Shown in pieces: positions 54,889 to 63,999 of a stretch of 64,000 nucleotides of DNA. Made by a program: the position numbers and the translations under genes. The DNA is from Closterium sp. NIES-65 (lineage: Eukaryota > Streptophyta > Zygnematophyceae > Desmidiales > Closteriaceae). Location of the stretch: the NCBI GenBank assembly GCA_948144175.1, contig CANXME010002429.1:1-64000 (forward strand), read 5' to 3'. How positions within the stretch are numbered: position 1 is the first letter of the stretch; the number at the start of each line of letters is the position of its first letter. The notes under the pieces were generated by a model that ran no database searches, was not told where the DNA came from, and was given only the letters and a program-made list of their open reading frames with translations.

Positions 54889-57816
54889 CGTGCATGTGTG
54901 TGTGGTGTGGGTGTTTTGCATGTTCAGATAACAACTCAGCCCACCTCGGGGTCATTGTCCCCATCCATCTCGTCAAACACCGGGTTGGAAGGAAAGCCCG
55001 TACGTGCCACTGCCTCAAGGTGCGCAGATACTTCACAAAACGCACTAGGTACCTGGCCCCTTCCATCTCGTCCAACACAGCGTCGGACAGCCCATACGTG
55101 CCACTCCCTCGATGCACAGCGGATACTCGAACCATCCACATGCACAAATCACCTCAACCCACCGTCACATTTGACGCACCTCGAGGTCTTTACCGCTCTC
55201 CATCTCATCAAAAGTCGGGTCCGACAGCCCATACGTGCCGCTGACTCGTTTCACGAACTCGTCCCACTGCTGCTCCAGGCGCTCGCGCGCTGATAGGGGG
55301 CGTGGGGGACGGACGGGAGCGTGGGGGTGCACGAGGAGAGCATGGGCGCACAAGTGGGGAAAGTTGGTCTTATGAGGGAGGGAGAGGAGGAGAGGGGGAG
55401 GGGACGAGGGAGGTCGACGGGTGGAGCAGGAGAGGAAATGCTTTGGGGAGGAATCAAAGCAAAGGGCAACTTCTTTTGAGTCGACTCAAAAACAGGCTCA
55501 AAGCAAAGGGCAAATTTTTCTTAGTCGACTCAAAAACAGGCTCAAAGTAATGGGCAACTTTTTTTTAGTCAACTCAAAAACAGGCTCAAAGCAAAGGGCA
55601 AAGAGTACCTGTGCTGCATGTTCTTTTGGCGTAACCCTCTGTCCATTCAGCTGCGCACTTTCCCCACATAATGTTTGCTCTTAACATTCACTTTCCCCCT
55701 TCCCTCACCTTTTCCCCCTCCAGTAATGGTGGTGGCGACGTTGGTGGTGACAGCAGCACCAACAAGGATTTCCAGAGATGCAAGCAGAGGAACGGACTCG
55801 ATGGCCTGGAGAAGAGGGGAGGGAGAGGAGGGGAGGGGAGGGGAGGAGGGGGATGGACTGCTGATTGGAAGGCGCGCGTTTCATCTCACCTGGATGACCT
55901 GAGCGTTTCAATTCACCTGAGCGACCTGCGTGTTTCATTTCACTCACCTGATAGACGTGCGCGTTTCATCTGAACCACGTACGCGTGTCATCTCAGCTGA
56001 ATGACGTGCGGTTTCATCTCACCTGAACAGCATGCGCGTTCCATCTCACCTGGATGATGTGTGCTGTGACCTGCACGCCCACTGCCGCCGTGGCAGCCCC
56101 CGCAATGAGCCATCCAGCTGTCTGCAGCTGATTGGCGGAGAGGAGAGGGGTTGAGCAGTGGAGCAAGGCGGTAGAGGAGGGGGTGGGGGAGGATGATATG
56201 AGTGGACGGGAGGGGTTGGAGCGGGGCGCGGGAGTGGAAGGTGGGAGGGAGAAACAACGGGGAACGAGAACGAGTGAGAGGGTAACTGTGGATGGAATAC
56301 AGTGGATGGAATACAGTGGATGGAATACGTTTGTGCATTTCCAGCTGTGGGCATCAAAGTCAGTGTGTGGCATCAAAGTCAGTGTGTGGCATCAAAGTCA
56401 GTGTGTGGCATCAAAGTCAGTGTGTGGCATCAAAGTCAGTGTGTGGCATCAAAGTCAGTGTGTGGCATCAAAGTCAGTGTGTGGCATCAAAGTCAGTGTG
56501 TGGCATCAAAGTCAGTGTGTGGCATCAAAGTCAGTGTGTGGCATCAAAGTCAGTGTGTGGCATCAAAGTCAGTGTGTGGCATCAAAGTCAGTGTGTGGCA
56601 TCAAAGTCAGTGTGTTGCATCAAAGTCAGTGTGTTGCATCAAAGTCAGTGTGTTGCATCAAAGTCAGTGTGTGGCATCAAAGTCAGTGTGTGGCATCAAA
56701 GTCAGTGTGTGGCATCAAAGTCTGTGTGTGGCATCAAAGTCAGTGTGTGGCATCAAAGTCAGTGTGTGGCATCAAAGTCAGTGTGTGGCATCAAAGTCAG
56801 TGTGTGGCATCAAAGTCAGTGTGTGGCATCAAAGTCAGTGTGTGGCATCAAAGTCAGTGTGTGGCATCAAAGTCAGTGTGTGGCATCAAAGTCAGTGTGT
56901 GGCATCAAAGTCAGTGTGTGCATCAAAGTCAGTGTGTTGGCATCAAAGTCAGTGTGTGGCATCAAAGTCAGTGTGTGGCATCAAAGTCAGTGTGTGGCAT
57001 CAAAGTCAGTGTGTGGCATCAAAGTCAGTGTGTGGCATCAAAGTCAGTGTGTGGCATCAAAGTCAGTGTGTGGCATCAAAGTCAGTGTGTGGCATCAAAG
57101 TCAGTGTGTGGCATCAAAGTCAGTGTGTGGCATCGAAGTCAGTGTGTGGCATCAAAGTCAGTGTTTGGCATTACACTCGCTGTGGAAATAGCCAGGCTGG
57201 TGCGTGCATATACTCGATGTGCTTATACTGCTCTGTGCTTACATTAAAGTACTTGGAATCAGTGCTGGTGTCAACCACCCGCTTCAAAAAGTAGTCAAAT
57301 GAAGCACCTCAAACCATGCCCTGTGCTCGCATCACCATGTGCTTACATTGAAGTACTTGGAATTGGTGATCGTGTCAACCACCCGCTTCAGAAAGCTCCT
57401 CTTCCAAGCCGCTGCCACTGCAGCCGAGTCCAGCCCACCCCACGCGGCAGCGTCGCCAGCCGTCGGATCAATCTGATCAACGTCCAGGATCGTGTGATGC
57501 GACTGGATCGGAAACTCTCCAGAAGCAGCCCCCCCAGCGGCAGCATTCGAATCTGGCGAAGCAGTTGAGGTGGCAGGCGAGGAAGGGGAGCGTGCGGTGG
57601 ACTGGGCAAAATCGGCGAAGGGAGGCGAGGAGGAAGCGAACGGGGAGGCGGACGAGGAGGCGGACGAGGAGGGGGAAGGGGAAGGGGAAGAGCCTGGAGA
57701 GGCGGGCCGTTCGGACCCACTCTGAGCGTACCCTCTAACGTCCCCTCTCCCATACCCTCTCCCATACCGCCCTTCGTACGGAGCCCCCTCAGACCGCCCC
57801 ACGGATCCCCTCTCAT
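45271..57816 (-). CDS. Large coiled-coil protein with two hydrophobic segments
   Basis: No family recognised with confidence. Exons in gene order: Ser/Pro/Gly-rich first exon ending 57347 (its start is unclear; the frame stays open upstream of 57816), then 56127-56050, 55805-55709, 55289-55180, 54642-54190, 53228-53148, 51848-51729, 51457-51239, 50801-50682, 49017-48799, 48347-48204, 47708-46461, 45812-45726 and 45501-45271. All junctions from 56127 on are GT/AG and in phase, about 1,068 codons. [16 protein letters not shown] is followed by two hydrophobic stretches ([40 protein letters not shown]), whose A-I-x-x-V-P-L-L spacing recalls the CAAD/CURT1 membrane domain, a weak resemblance. Then come heptad-rich exons typical of long coiled coils, a Glu/Ala-rich segment and a C-terminus [20 protein letters not shown]. 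Possibly a membrane-tethered scaffold; two adjacent genes remain possible. Confidence 0.65.
45869..46265 (-). repeat. Copies of penultimate coiled-coil-gene exon, 128-bp unit
   Basis: The exon 45812-45726 is followed (upstream in the gene) by partial copies at about 45940-45895 and 46070-46022, and a shorter one near 46250. They retain the TCATCAG|GTGTATGC acceptor or part of it. TGAGACATCTCA stands at the unit junctions (45869-45880 and 45997-46008). Confidence 0.8.
46260..46445. repeat. GGTGGCACGCCATGC repeats
   Basis: Repeated GGTGGCACGCCATGCAGAAT / GAATGGCATG(C/T)CATGAGA units, and a second block GTGCAA(C/T)CAGCGACCTTATC at about 46358 and 46448 that duplicates the donor of exon 47708-46461. 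Confidence 0.8.
46840..47010 (-). repeat. AEPSAVA coding repeats
   Basis: Within the long exon 47708-46461 of the coiled-coil gene. On the minus strand it reads (V)[17 protein letters not shown].., from 15-18 bp units. In frame and open. Confidence 0.85.
47810..48200 (-). repeat. Copies of coiled-coil exon 48347-48204
   Basis: Three partial copies of the [12 protein letters not shown](A)EK(Q/R)AQE segment, near 47870-47800, 48000-47925 and 48120-48070, most with a following GTGAG donor. Confidence 0.75.
48455..48570. repeat. TCGA palindrome between duplicated segments
   Basis: TTTGAGTCGACTCAAA (48487-48502) separates two copies of CCAGTTTATGGTACTGAAAT (about 48471 and 48549). Confidence 0.85.
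48670..48810. repeat. Duplicated donor segment with degenerate palindrome
   Basis: GAACCGCTTACCACTC (about 48678) and GAGCCGCTTACCACTT (about 48787) duplicate the donor of exon 49017-48799. Between them lie TTGAGAATTCTG repeats and TTGAGAGTTCTCAAAA. Confidence 0.75.
49040..49470 (-). repeat. Two further copies of the VDQLQRTSR exon
   Basis: Exon 49017-48799 encodes [37 protein letters not shown]. Copies at about 49245-49130 and 49462-49360 keep [19 protein letters not shown] and [20 protein letters not shown] respectively, the first with its acceptor. Confidence 0.82.
49735..50255. repeat. 30-bp minisatellite, 17 copies
   Basis: GTGGTTGCCAGCAGCAGGGA.. with almost no variation except CTTG/CTCG. 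On the minus strand each unit reads ..AACCACGAG|GTATGC, very like the end of the neighbouring exon 50801-50682 (ACCAACCATGAG|GTAGGG). It looks like an expanded exon end plus donor. All frames are open because the period is divisible by three. Confidence 0.95.
50350..50680 (-). repeat. Two copies of coiled-coil exon 50801-50682
   Basis: CTCATGGTTGGTGATGAAGA.. occurs at about 50358, 50520 and 50683 with 162-bp spacing. The extra copies keep [20 protein letters not shown] and the GTAGGG or GTTAGGG donor but not the exon's first half. Confidence 0.85.
51860..52410. repeat. 12-bp GTGTGGGAGGGG array with higher-order unit
   Basis: Runs of GTGTGGGAGGGG broken at regular intervals by GCGAGGGCAGGGGCGAGGGA, giving a higher-order unit of about 84 bp repeated four times. 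It is strongly G-rich on the plus strand and intronic in the coiled-coil gene. Confidence 0.92.
52510..52645. repeat. Inverted repeat between 51-bp direct repeats
   Basis: TGACTTTTGAGTCAACTCAA.. (52565-52590, arms TGACTTTTGAGT) lies between two copies of CCGTGATCCCTAAAATGG.. at 52510-52560 and 52594-52644. Confidence 0.88.
52722..53365 (-). repeat. Four extra copies of the QNVARLQAL exon
   Basis: The true exon 53228-53148 ([27 protein letters not shown]) has partial copies at about 53052-52990 ([20 protein letters not shown]), 52893-52858 and 52770-52722, and one of its first part at about 53362-53325. Confidence 0.85.
53583..54075 (-). repeat. 39-bp array derived from an exon end and donor
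   Basis: CTTACTGAGGTCCCCCAGTC.. repeats about 5.5 times to 53800, with isolated copies near 53870 and 53995. On the minus strand each unit reads CTTGCAG|GAGAC..GGGGGACCTCAGTAAG|GTG, a complete mini-exon with acceptor and donor. It matches the end of exon 54642-54190 (LGDLTK|). Confidence 0.88.
54650..54910. repeat. (GC/GT)n, poly-G and (GT)n microsatellites
   Basis: CGCGCGCGCG(TG)n at 54650-54680, a run of G to about 54698, and (GT)n of about 35 units at 54820-54905. Confidence 0.92.
54943..55140 (-). repeat. Two copies of the GTYGLSDP exon
   Basis: The true exon 55289-55180 has copies at about 55120-55045 ([16 protein letters not shown], with a GTACCT donor) and 55012-54943, which is frameshifted near FDEMDGD. 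Confidence 0.8.
55445..55610. repeat. 50-bp repeat with TCGA palindrome, three copies
   Basis: CAAAGCAAAGGGCAA.. followed by TTTTGAGTCGACTCAAAA (55474-55491), TTAGTCGACTCAAAAA (about 55530) and TTAGTCAACTCAAAAA (about 55567). The series shows decay of the palindrome. Confidence 0.88.
56340..57170. repeat. 19-bp minisatellite, about 43 copies
   Basis: GGCATCAAAGTCAGTGTGT in near-perfect head-to-tail order. Because 19 is not divisible by three and the unit has no stop in any plus frame, all three plus-strand frames are open for 300 or more codons. It lies in the first intron of the coiled-coil gene. Confidence 0.97.
57240..57300 (-). repeat. Copy of first coiled-coil-gene exon end
   Basis: Encodes [16 protein letters not shown] followed by GTAAGC, a copy of [16 protein letters not shown] at 57394-57347. 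It would be in phase as an alternative. Confidence 0.8.
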
Positions 57817-58124
57817 AACGCCGTGCTGCGTCGTGGTGACTCGCTCGGTCGGAGCCGGCCGTTGAAGGCCGTGAATCGGCTGACGGGTTGTGGGACCAGC
57901 AGGAGTTGCTGTTGCCGTGACCGTTTCGAAAGAAGTGGGACCTGCTTGGGTGGGCGCACGGGAAACGGGGAACGTGGGGTGAGAGAGGGGGAGGGAAGGC
58001 TTCTGAGAACTGAGGAGAGAGGATGACCCGGCCAGCGGGAGTAGCCGTTGCCAGGGGTGTTGCGAGAGACGTGGGATGGTGAGATAAGAAACGGGAAATT
58101 TGGAAAGTAGGGTCAGAGGTCGAA

Positions 58125-58345
58125 GTGGAAGCAGAGGGGAAAATGGAAACAGAGGGAGAAGTGGAAGCAGAGGAAGAAATGGAGCAGAGCAGAGGGGGAA
58201 GTGGAAGCAGAGGGGGAAATGGAAACAGAGGGAGAAGTGGAAGCAGAGGGGGAAATGGAAACAGAGGGAGAAGTGGAAGCAGAGGAAGAAATGGAGCAGA
58301 GCAGAGGGGGAAGTGGAAGCAGAGGGAGAAATGGAGCAGAGCAGA
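58125..58345. repeat. GGAAATGGAAACAGAGGGAG repeats
   Basis: Alternating GAAATGGAAACAGAGG and GAAGTGGAAGCAGAGG units of 18 bp with GAGCAGAGCAGAGGG inserts. No convincing gene; it may be upstream of the coiled-coil gene. Confidence 0.85.
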
Positions 58346-58714
58346 GGGGTGAAAGAGGCGGTCTTACTTTCCGTTGAACTCGGAGTGAGACGCGTGGCAT
58401 TTCTGGCCGCTACGCTTGAACGTTACTGGTTGCAGGAATGTGGGTATCAGGGAACAGCAAGGTAACAAATATTCAGGGGACAAGCAGGGATTGTTCGTTT
58501 AGGTAACTGAAAGCCGGGGGATAAGCAGGGGACGATGGGCTCGGCGAGGGGAACCTAGTCACGTAATGAGCCTGAAAATGTTGACTGGAAAAGCCTACAT
58601 TGCTGGCGTAAAGAAAGCAGCAATAATTTTATTTGGTAGACGAGGAATTCAATAAATTTTGACGATACAGAAACTGGCAAACTGTCAGGCAAACCGGACA
58701 ATTGAAACAGAAGA

Positions 58715-59040
58715 GCGGTTCATACCGCATCGCCATTTTGGCTTGCCGGTCCGAACTAGGAGCCGTTGGTGGCTGCTCTTGAGCTGACTGACACCTTTTG
58801 AGGCCCCTCAAAAGACGAAACATAAGCGCGGGTTAGGACCGTACCGTGTCGCCATTTTGGCTTGGCGGTCCGAACTAGGAACCGTCGCTGGCTGCTCTTG
58901 AGCTGACTGATACCTTTTCAGATGCCTCACAAGAGTTGAAACAGAAGAGTGACTATGTTCCGTACCGTGTCGCCATTTTGGCTTGGCGGTCAGAACAAGG
59001 AGCCGCCGCTGGCTGCCCTTGAGCTGACTGACTCCGCCCT
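58715..59040. repeat. About 115-bp tandem repeat, three copies, with palindromic junction
   Basis: GTCGCCATTTTGGCTTGGCG.. occurs near 58730, 58850 and 58970. CCTTTTGAGGCCCCTCAAAAG (58794-58814) and a decayed form CCTTTTCAGATGCCTCACAAG (about 58913) stand between the copies. Confidence 0.85.
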
Positions 59041-59971
59041 TCCGACACGCGGACGCGCGAATCACGGCGGGAAGAGGCCGAGCGACGCGCCAGCAATGGC
59101 GGGGAGGGTCCAAAGCGACCGATGCCATTTATGACGAATTCAGCTAATGTACTATCACTACAAGGAAAAGGAAATGACGTTTTTGAGGATTCACCGTACG
59201 GGTGAATACTGGAAATCCGTTATCTAAAAATTATAAGCAACGCGAGTATCAACAGAGGGGAGGTAAATGCTGGTCAGGATAGAGTCAGATAAAAGCGGTC
59301 AATGCTGGACGACAGGATTCATCGAACGGTTGAATGCTGGAGAAATAATCGTTGTCTAGAAGAAGTCTAACACTGCAGGATAAGGGACTGGATGGATATA
59401 GAAACTTCACAGCTTTATTGTGGAGCGCAGTCCGTGTGCAAGGTTCTAGTGAACTAGACGAGACTGCCACTGCAACTGTCGGAACGTCCCTTACTCATTG
59501 GTCACTAGCTTGACTGAATGCTCATCTCTTCACTAAAAGGTGCTGCGTCGTGAACAGAACGCACAACCCCGAAAACAGATCTGCCTGTTCTCTAGGCGCT
59601 AACTGCCCACAGCCGTCGATGCGGAAATCCTGGACGACAAAGGTGGACTGGAAGAAACCACATGTGGATGGATCGGTCCAGAAAGATGAATGGGACTCAC
59701 AGCTCAGAGATCTCGCACGCACCCTAGGCCGTCCAACACGCCTCAGATTAGAACGAACGGCAGGATCGCGAAGACAGCAGCAACACGACGGTGGAATTTG
59801 ATTGGTGGGTTGTGCCTTCGCGCTCCTTTTCAAGTCCACGATCAAACCAGATATTCCTTGGGGAGTGTTCGATATTGTACAAGCCCACCCATCAATTCAT
59901 ATAGAGAAGGTAAAGCGAATTTAAGATACCTACACAAAAACTTCATATTTATGTCACGAAACCTAGCCCTG
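59041..59971. other. Intergenic, no gene seen
   Basis: Ordinary-composition sequence downstream of the esterase stop codon. I find no exon-like frame or repeat. Confidence 0.5.
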
Positions 59972-62900
59972 TTATGTTTTAGACCCTCCTTGAGCCAGCG
60001 AAACTGGTCCTTTGCTATCAAGGATGAGGAGGTAGTTGTAAAGAAGGCGCATGAAGTGGTCAACAGGACCAGGCAAGCAGTAGTAGTAGCAATCTGTGAG
60101 GCCATTCAGTTGCCGTAGGTGCCCATCTGGTCGCATTGACAAGGAGAAATCCAGATTCATGTACACGCCACCAAATTCCTGCACGATAAGGAAGGGAAAC
60201 AGCGGACAGGAGAGGGATAACAGCAGACAGGAGAAGAATCACCTCACATGTAATTTTTTTAGAATATGCATCAACTTTCCAAAATGCAACCCTGAATCTA
60301 GGAGCAAAAAGCGAATATCTTACCCGTAGCATCCAACTCACCCGGATCAAATCTCGCACTGCTTCGTTCTGCTCCAGTACGAATGCCCATGGACCAGCCC
60401 GGGTAGCATTATCGGGCGGCGCTGCCAGCGGCTCTGTGGCATTCTCACAACCCTCGTGGCCACGCCACGTGGATCGCCATATCAGCAGGGTGTCAGGCGC
60501 CACCTGTCGGAATTTCGTGAGGGTCTGACGGAGCGTCTTCAGGTACACCGGTGCTGGGAAGGGAAGACGGGGGGAAGTTAGCCACGCCACGGGGATGGTT
60601 GGGATAAGCAATTAGAGATGGCGGGATTGGTAAGGAAGTTATAGATAATCAAACTTCTGTTTTAAAAGATCATCAAGCCGATTCTCGAACATTCAGCTGA
60701 GAATTTAACGTGAACACGTTCCGCAATGTCCAGTCCAGGTACCCCAGCTGAAGCTGCTTAGACACAACCTGAACCACGCTCCACCACCTCCACAACACAG
60801 TCCAATCAGCCACTTCATCTGCCTGTGAAGCAGCAGCACTCACTGGGGTGGCGCTCGAAGCCTTTGTTGTGAAGTGGCACGATAGACACGTTCCACTGCT
60901 GCAGGTGCCAAAGCCACTGCTGGTTGAACGCCCCTTACCCAGGCAAGTCAGTCCCTAGCCACTGTCCCCCAACCACTGGCCCCCGAGCCAAGCACAGGCA
61001 CTCACTGGGGCGGTGCTCGAAGCCCTTGTTGAGAACCACAATCGATACGTTCCATTTCCTCAGGTGTCCCAGCCAACGTTGGTTGAACGCTCCCCCCCCC
61101 GGCGAGTCGGGCGTGAGCAGGTTGTTGTGGGCGACACGGAAGGTGAATCCCCCTGGGACGATGTCGGAGCACACCACGTGGGGGTTGTTGATTGCACACG
61201 CCGGCTGGTTGTTGGGCGCCGTCCTGTGATTGAGAGGGATGGGGAGTGTGGAGGCGAGGGAGGGTGAATCCCCCCCGCACAATGTCCGACCACACCAGGT
61301 GGGGGTTGGTGGTTGCACACGCCGGCTGGTTGTTGGGTTGGGCGCCGTCCTGTCACTGGGAGGGAGAGAGGGCATTGTGATTAAGACTGACCAGGGGCAA
61401 TGTGGAAGGTGAAGCCCCCCGGCACAATGTCGGAGCACACAATGTGGGGATTGTTCGTTGCGCATGCCGGCTGGTGTTGGGTGCGGTCCTGCAGAGGGAA
61501 AGGCACGGGGCACCACTCATCAGGTGCAATACGGAAGGTGAAGGCCCCCCGGTAAAATGTTGGAGCACAGCACGTGGGTGGTGCTGGTGGCGCATACTGG
61601 CTGGATGTTGGGCGCCGTTTTGCAATGAAAGTAGGAGAGAGACGAGGGCTTTGGGACCACATGCTATTCTGCTTGCGCTGATGAAGGTTTGACTTGGGGC
61701 CTGTAGTGGAATAAGAGTTCAGTTTTCAGATTCTCGGTTTTTAACAGGGTCAATTTTTACTACTGACTATCATTTGCTTAAGATTTTTTCTAGACTGCAG
61801 CTCGCCTAAACAAGCTTCTATGGCTTCGGGCACAAAGGCGGTTCGAGTCGCCCCAAGCAAATGATTTGGTTGGCATTTGGGAGTTGCCAGAAAGCCAAGA
61901 AGAAAGGGGGGACGGAGAAACAGAGGGCAGGAGCAGCGTGGCAAATCCCAACGTCAAGCCACACAGCAAAAGTACATTACACCCACCCTCACACTTACAT
62001 CCCAACCCCACCAACACCGAACCCCTCACCAGGCGTCAGCGATGTCCCCAATCTTCTTCTGAGTGGCGATGGTAGTCACGTGGTTGAGGAACACGTCGTG
62101 CAGCGCCAGCTGAGTGGTGTCCCCCACAAACAGCACGTTGCGCTGCCCCACCGCCAGGCATCCCAAACCCCCACTAGCAGGCACCCCAGCCCAGCCCCCA
62201 CCGCATGGACAGCACCTCACTCTCTCACCAGGCGTCAGCGATGTCTCCGATTTCCTTCTGAGTGGCGATGGTAGTGACGTGGTTGAGAAACACATCGTGC
62301 AGCGCCAGCTGAGTGGTGTCCCCCACAAACAGCACGTTGCGCTGCCCCACCGCCGCACAGAACTTGTGCCGGTTGAACCCCATGAACGGCGGGCAGAAGC
62401 GGTTGGCCTTCCACTGGTACTTGAGCTCCGCCCGCACGTGCCACTCCCGGTCTCCTGGATTCTTCCGAAACTTGTCCGCTGCAAAGCCGTACATGCCCTT
62501 GCCCCCAGTCCTGCCAGCAGGGTAGGGAAGGGGGTTAGGGGGTGTGGGGTTGGGGAGGCAGGGACATGGGAGGAGAAACGGAAGGGGAGAAGGAAGAGGG
62601 CGATGGGAGAGGAGTAGGAAGAGTCGGTTGAACCCCAGGGGAGGGCGATGGGAAGGGAGGGCAGAAACGGTTGGCCTACTTCCGTGGGCACTAAAGCTCC
62701 ACGAGCAGACATCAACGACGAATCAATAATACAAATTGTGCCGTGCCGTAGTGCGGGGCACGAGGGTTGGTGTGGGGGCCGCGGGACCAGGGCAGCCAGC
62801 GGGGCGTGTTGAAGCGCACCCACTTGCCGTCCTCCGCCACACATGACACCTCCTGCTGTGCCTCCGTCACTCCGTCACTCACTCACACCCCACTATCTCG

Positions 62901-63999
62901 TTGATATGCGGCAAACCGCACGCTCCATAATGCACAAACCAAGGCATACCCACATACTCACTCGTTCACGTGTAGCAGGTCACAAGTGCCGTAGTGCGGC
63001 GCGCGTGGGTTGGTGTGCGGGTCGCGGGACCACGGCAGCCAGCGGGGCGTGTTGAAGCGCACCCACTTGCCGTCCTCCGCCACACACGACACCTCCTGCT
63101 GTGCCTCCGTCACTCCCTCACTCACTCACACCCCACTCTCTCGTTGATATGCGGCAAACCGCACGCTCCATAATGCACAAACCAAGGCATACCCACATAC
63201 TCACTCGTTCACGTGTAGCAGGTCACAAGTGCCGTAGTGCGGCGCGCGTGGGTTGGTGTGCGGGTCGCGGGACCACGGCAGCCAGCGGGGCGTGTTGAAG
63301 CGCACCCACTTGCCGTCCTCCGCCACACACGACACCTCCTGCTGTGCTTCGGCCACTGCTTCTTCGCCGCGAATGCGCGTCCCTGGGATGCACGCCGAGA
63401 AGTTGGTGCAGGCTGGGATAGGTGGAGGAAGGGGAGGGAACAGGGTGAAGGTGGGAGAGAGGGGTGAAGAGGGGGGAAGAGCGGTGAAGAGCAGTGACGT
63501 GGGAGTAAGAGGGGTGAACTGGAGAGAAGAGGGGTGTGTGAGGAGGACGTGAAGGGTGCAACGTAACAAGTTGGCACATGAAAAGCAACAAGACACGGGG
63601 GCGGGGGGGGGGGGTGACTCAAGGAATCACTTACGCTCCAAAACAGGGGCAGCAGTGGCCGGAGTAGCAGCTGCAGCCGCAGCGGCAGCGGCAGCGGCAG
63701 TGGCTGCTTCTTTACCCGCTCCAGCTCCAACACTTGCACCTTCGCCACCACTGACTGTGCCAGTCCCAGCAGCAGGAGTGACAGTGCCAGCAGCAGTGGC
63801 AGAGCCAGCAGCACCAGCATCAGCAGAAGCTGTTGCCTCTGTGTCTGTAACACCTGCAGCTGTTGTCCGTTCTCCCGCCCCTACAACCCCTCCTGCTGCT
63901 TCACCACTCCCAGACACCCCCAAACCAGCATCAGCAGCACCATCAGCGGTGCCAGCACCAGCACCAGCAGCAGCAGCACCATCAGCACCAGTAGCAGCA
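59972..63999 (-). CDS. PMR5/Cas1p-type GDSL acyl-esterase family protein, 5' end outside window
   Basis: The family O-acetylates or deacetylates glycans in the Golgi or wall. Exons in gene order: Ala-rich exon from the right edge to about 63636, 63412-63205, 62510-62229, 61223-61006, 60553-60342 and 60178-59972. All junctions are GT/AG and in phase, ending at TAA 59972. The Ala-rich stretch looks like the stem of a type II membrane protein. Then follow CTNFSACIPGTRI..WVRFNTPRWLPW, CDLLHVNE, the block NVLFVGDTTQLALHDVFLNH (motif I position), WNVSIVVLNKGFEHRP, LLIWRSTWRGHEGC and RPDGH..DCYYYCLPGPVD. The usual motif I Ser (GDS) is Thr (62315-62317) and the usual catalytic His of DxxH is Tyr (60083-60085). 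It may be catalytically inactive or use another mechanism. The substrate is unknown. Confidence 0.75.
60850..61620 (-). repeat. Copies of esterase exon 61223-61006
   Basis: The start of the exon (NQPAC..NNPHVVCSDIVPGGFTF) is repeated at about 61345-61260, 61480-61395 and 61610-61520, each with a CAG acceptor-like end. The end (KWNVSIV.L..NKGFE, donor CCCA|GTGAGT) is repeated at about 60935-60845. Confidence 0.82.
62036..62165 (-). repeat. Copy of esterase motif I exon end
   Basis: Repeats VGQRNVLFVGDTTQLALHDV..IGDIADAW with its GTGAGG donor from exon 62510-62229. It retains the Thr in place of Ser. No usable acceptor is evident except GCAG upstream. Confidence 0.85.
62735..63100 (-). repeat. 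242-bp tandem copies of esterase exon 63412-63205
   Basis: The second half of the exon (CVAEDGKWVRFNTPRWLPWS.. to the donor) is repeated at about 63090-62963 and 62850-62735. The unit including intron is 242 bp (63201 versus 62959). The first copy keeps the donor GA|GTGAGT. The second is cut after HYGT. Confidence 0.88.

Noticed and set aside
54820..54905. Functional (GT)n element
   Set aside because: Ordinary dinucleotide microsatellite within an intron.
56132..57294. Three overlapping 299-371 codon frames
   Set aside because: All come from the 19-bp repeat.
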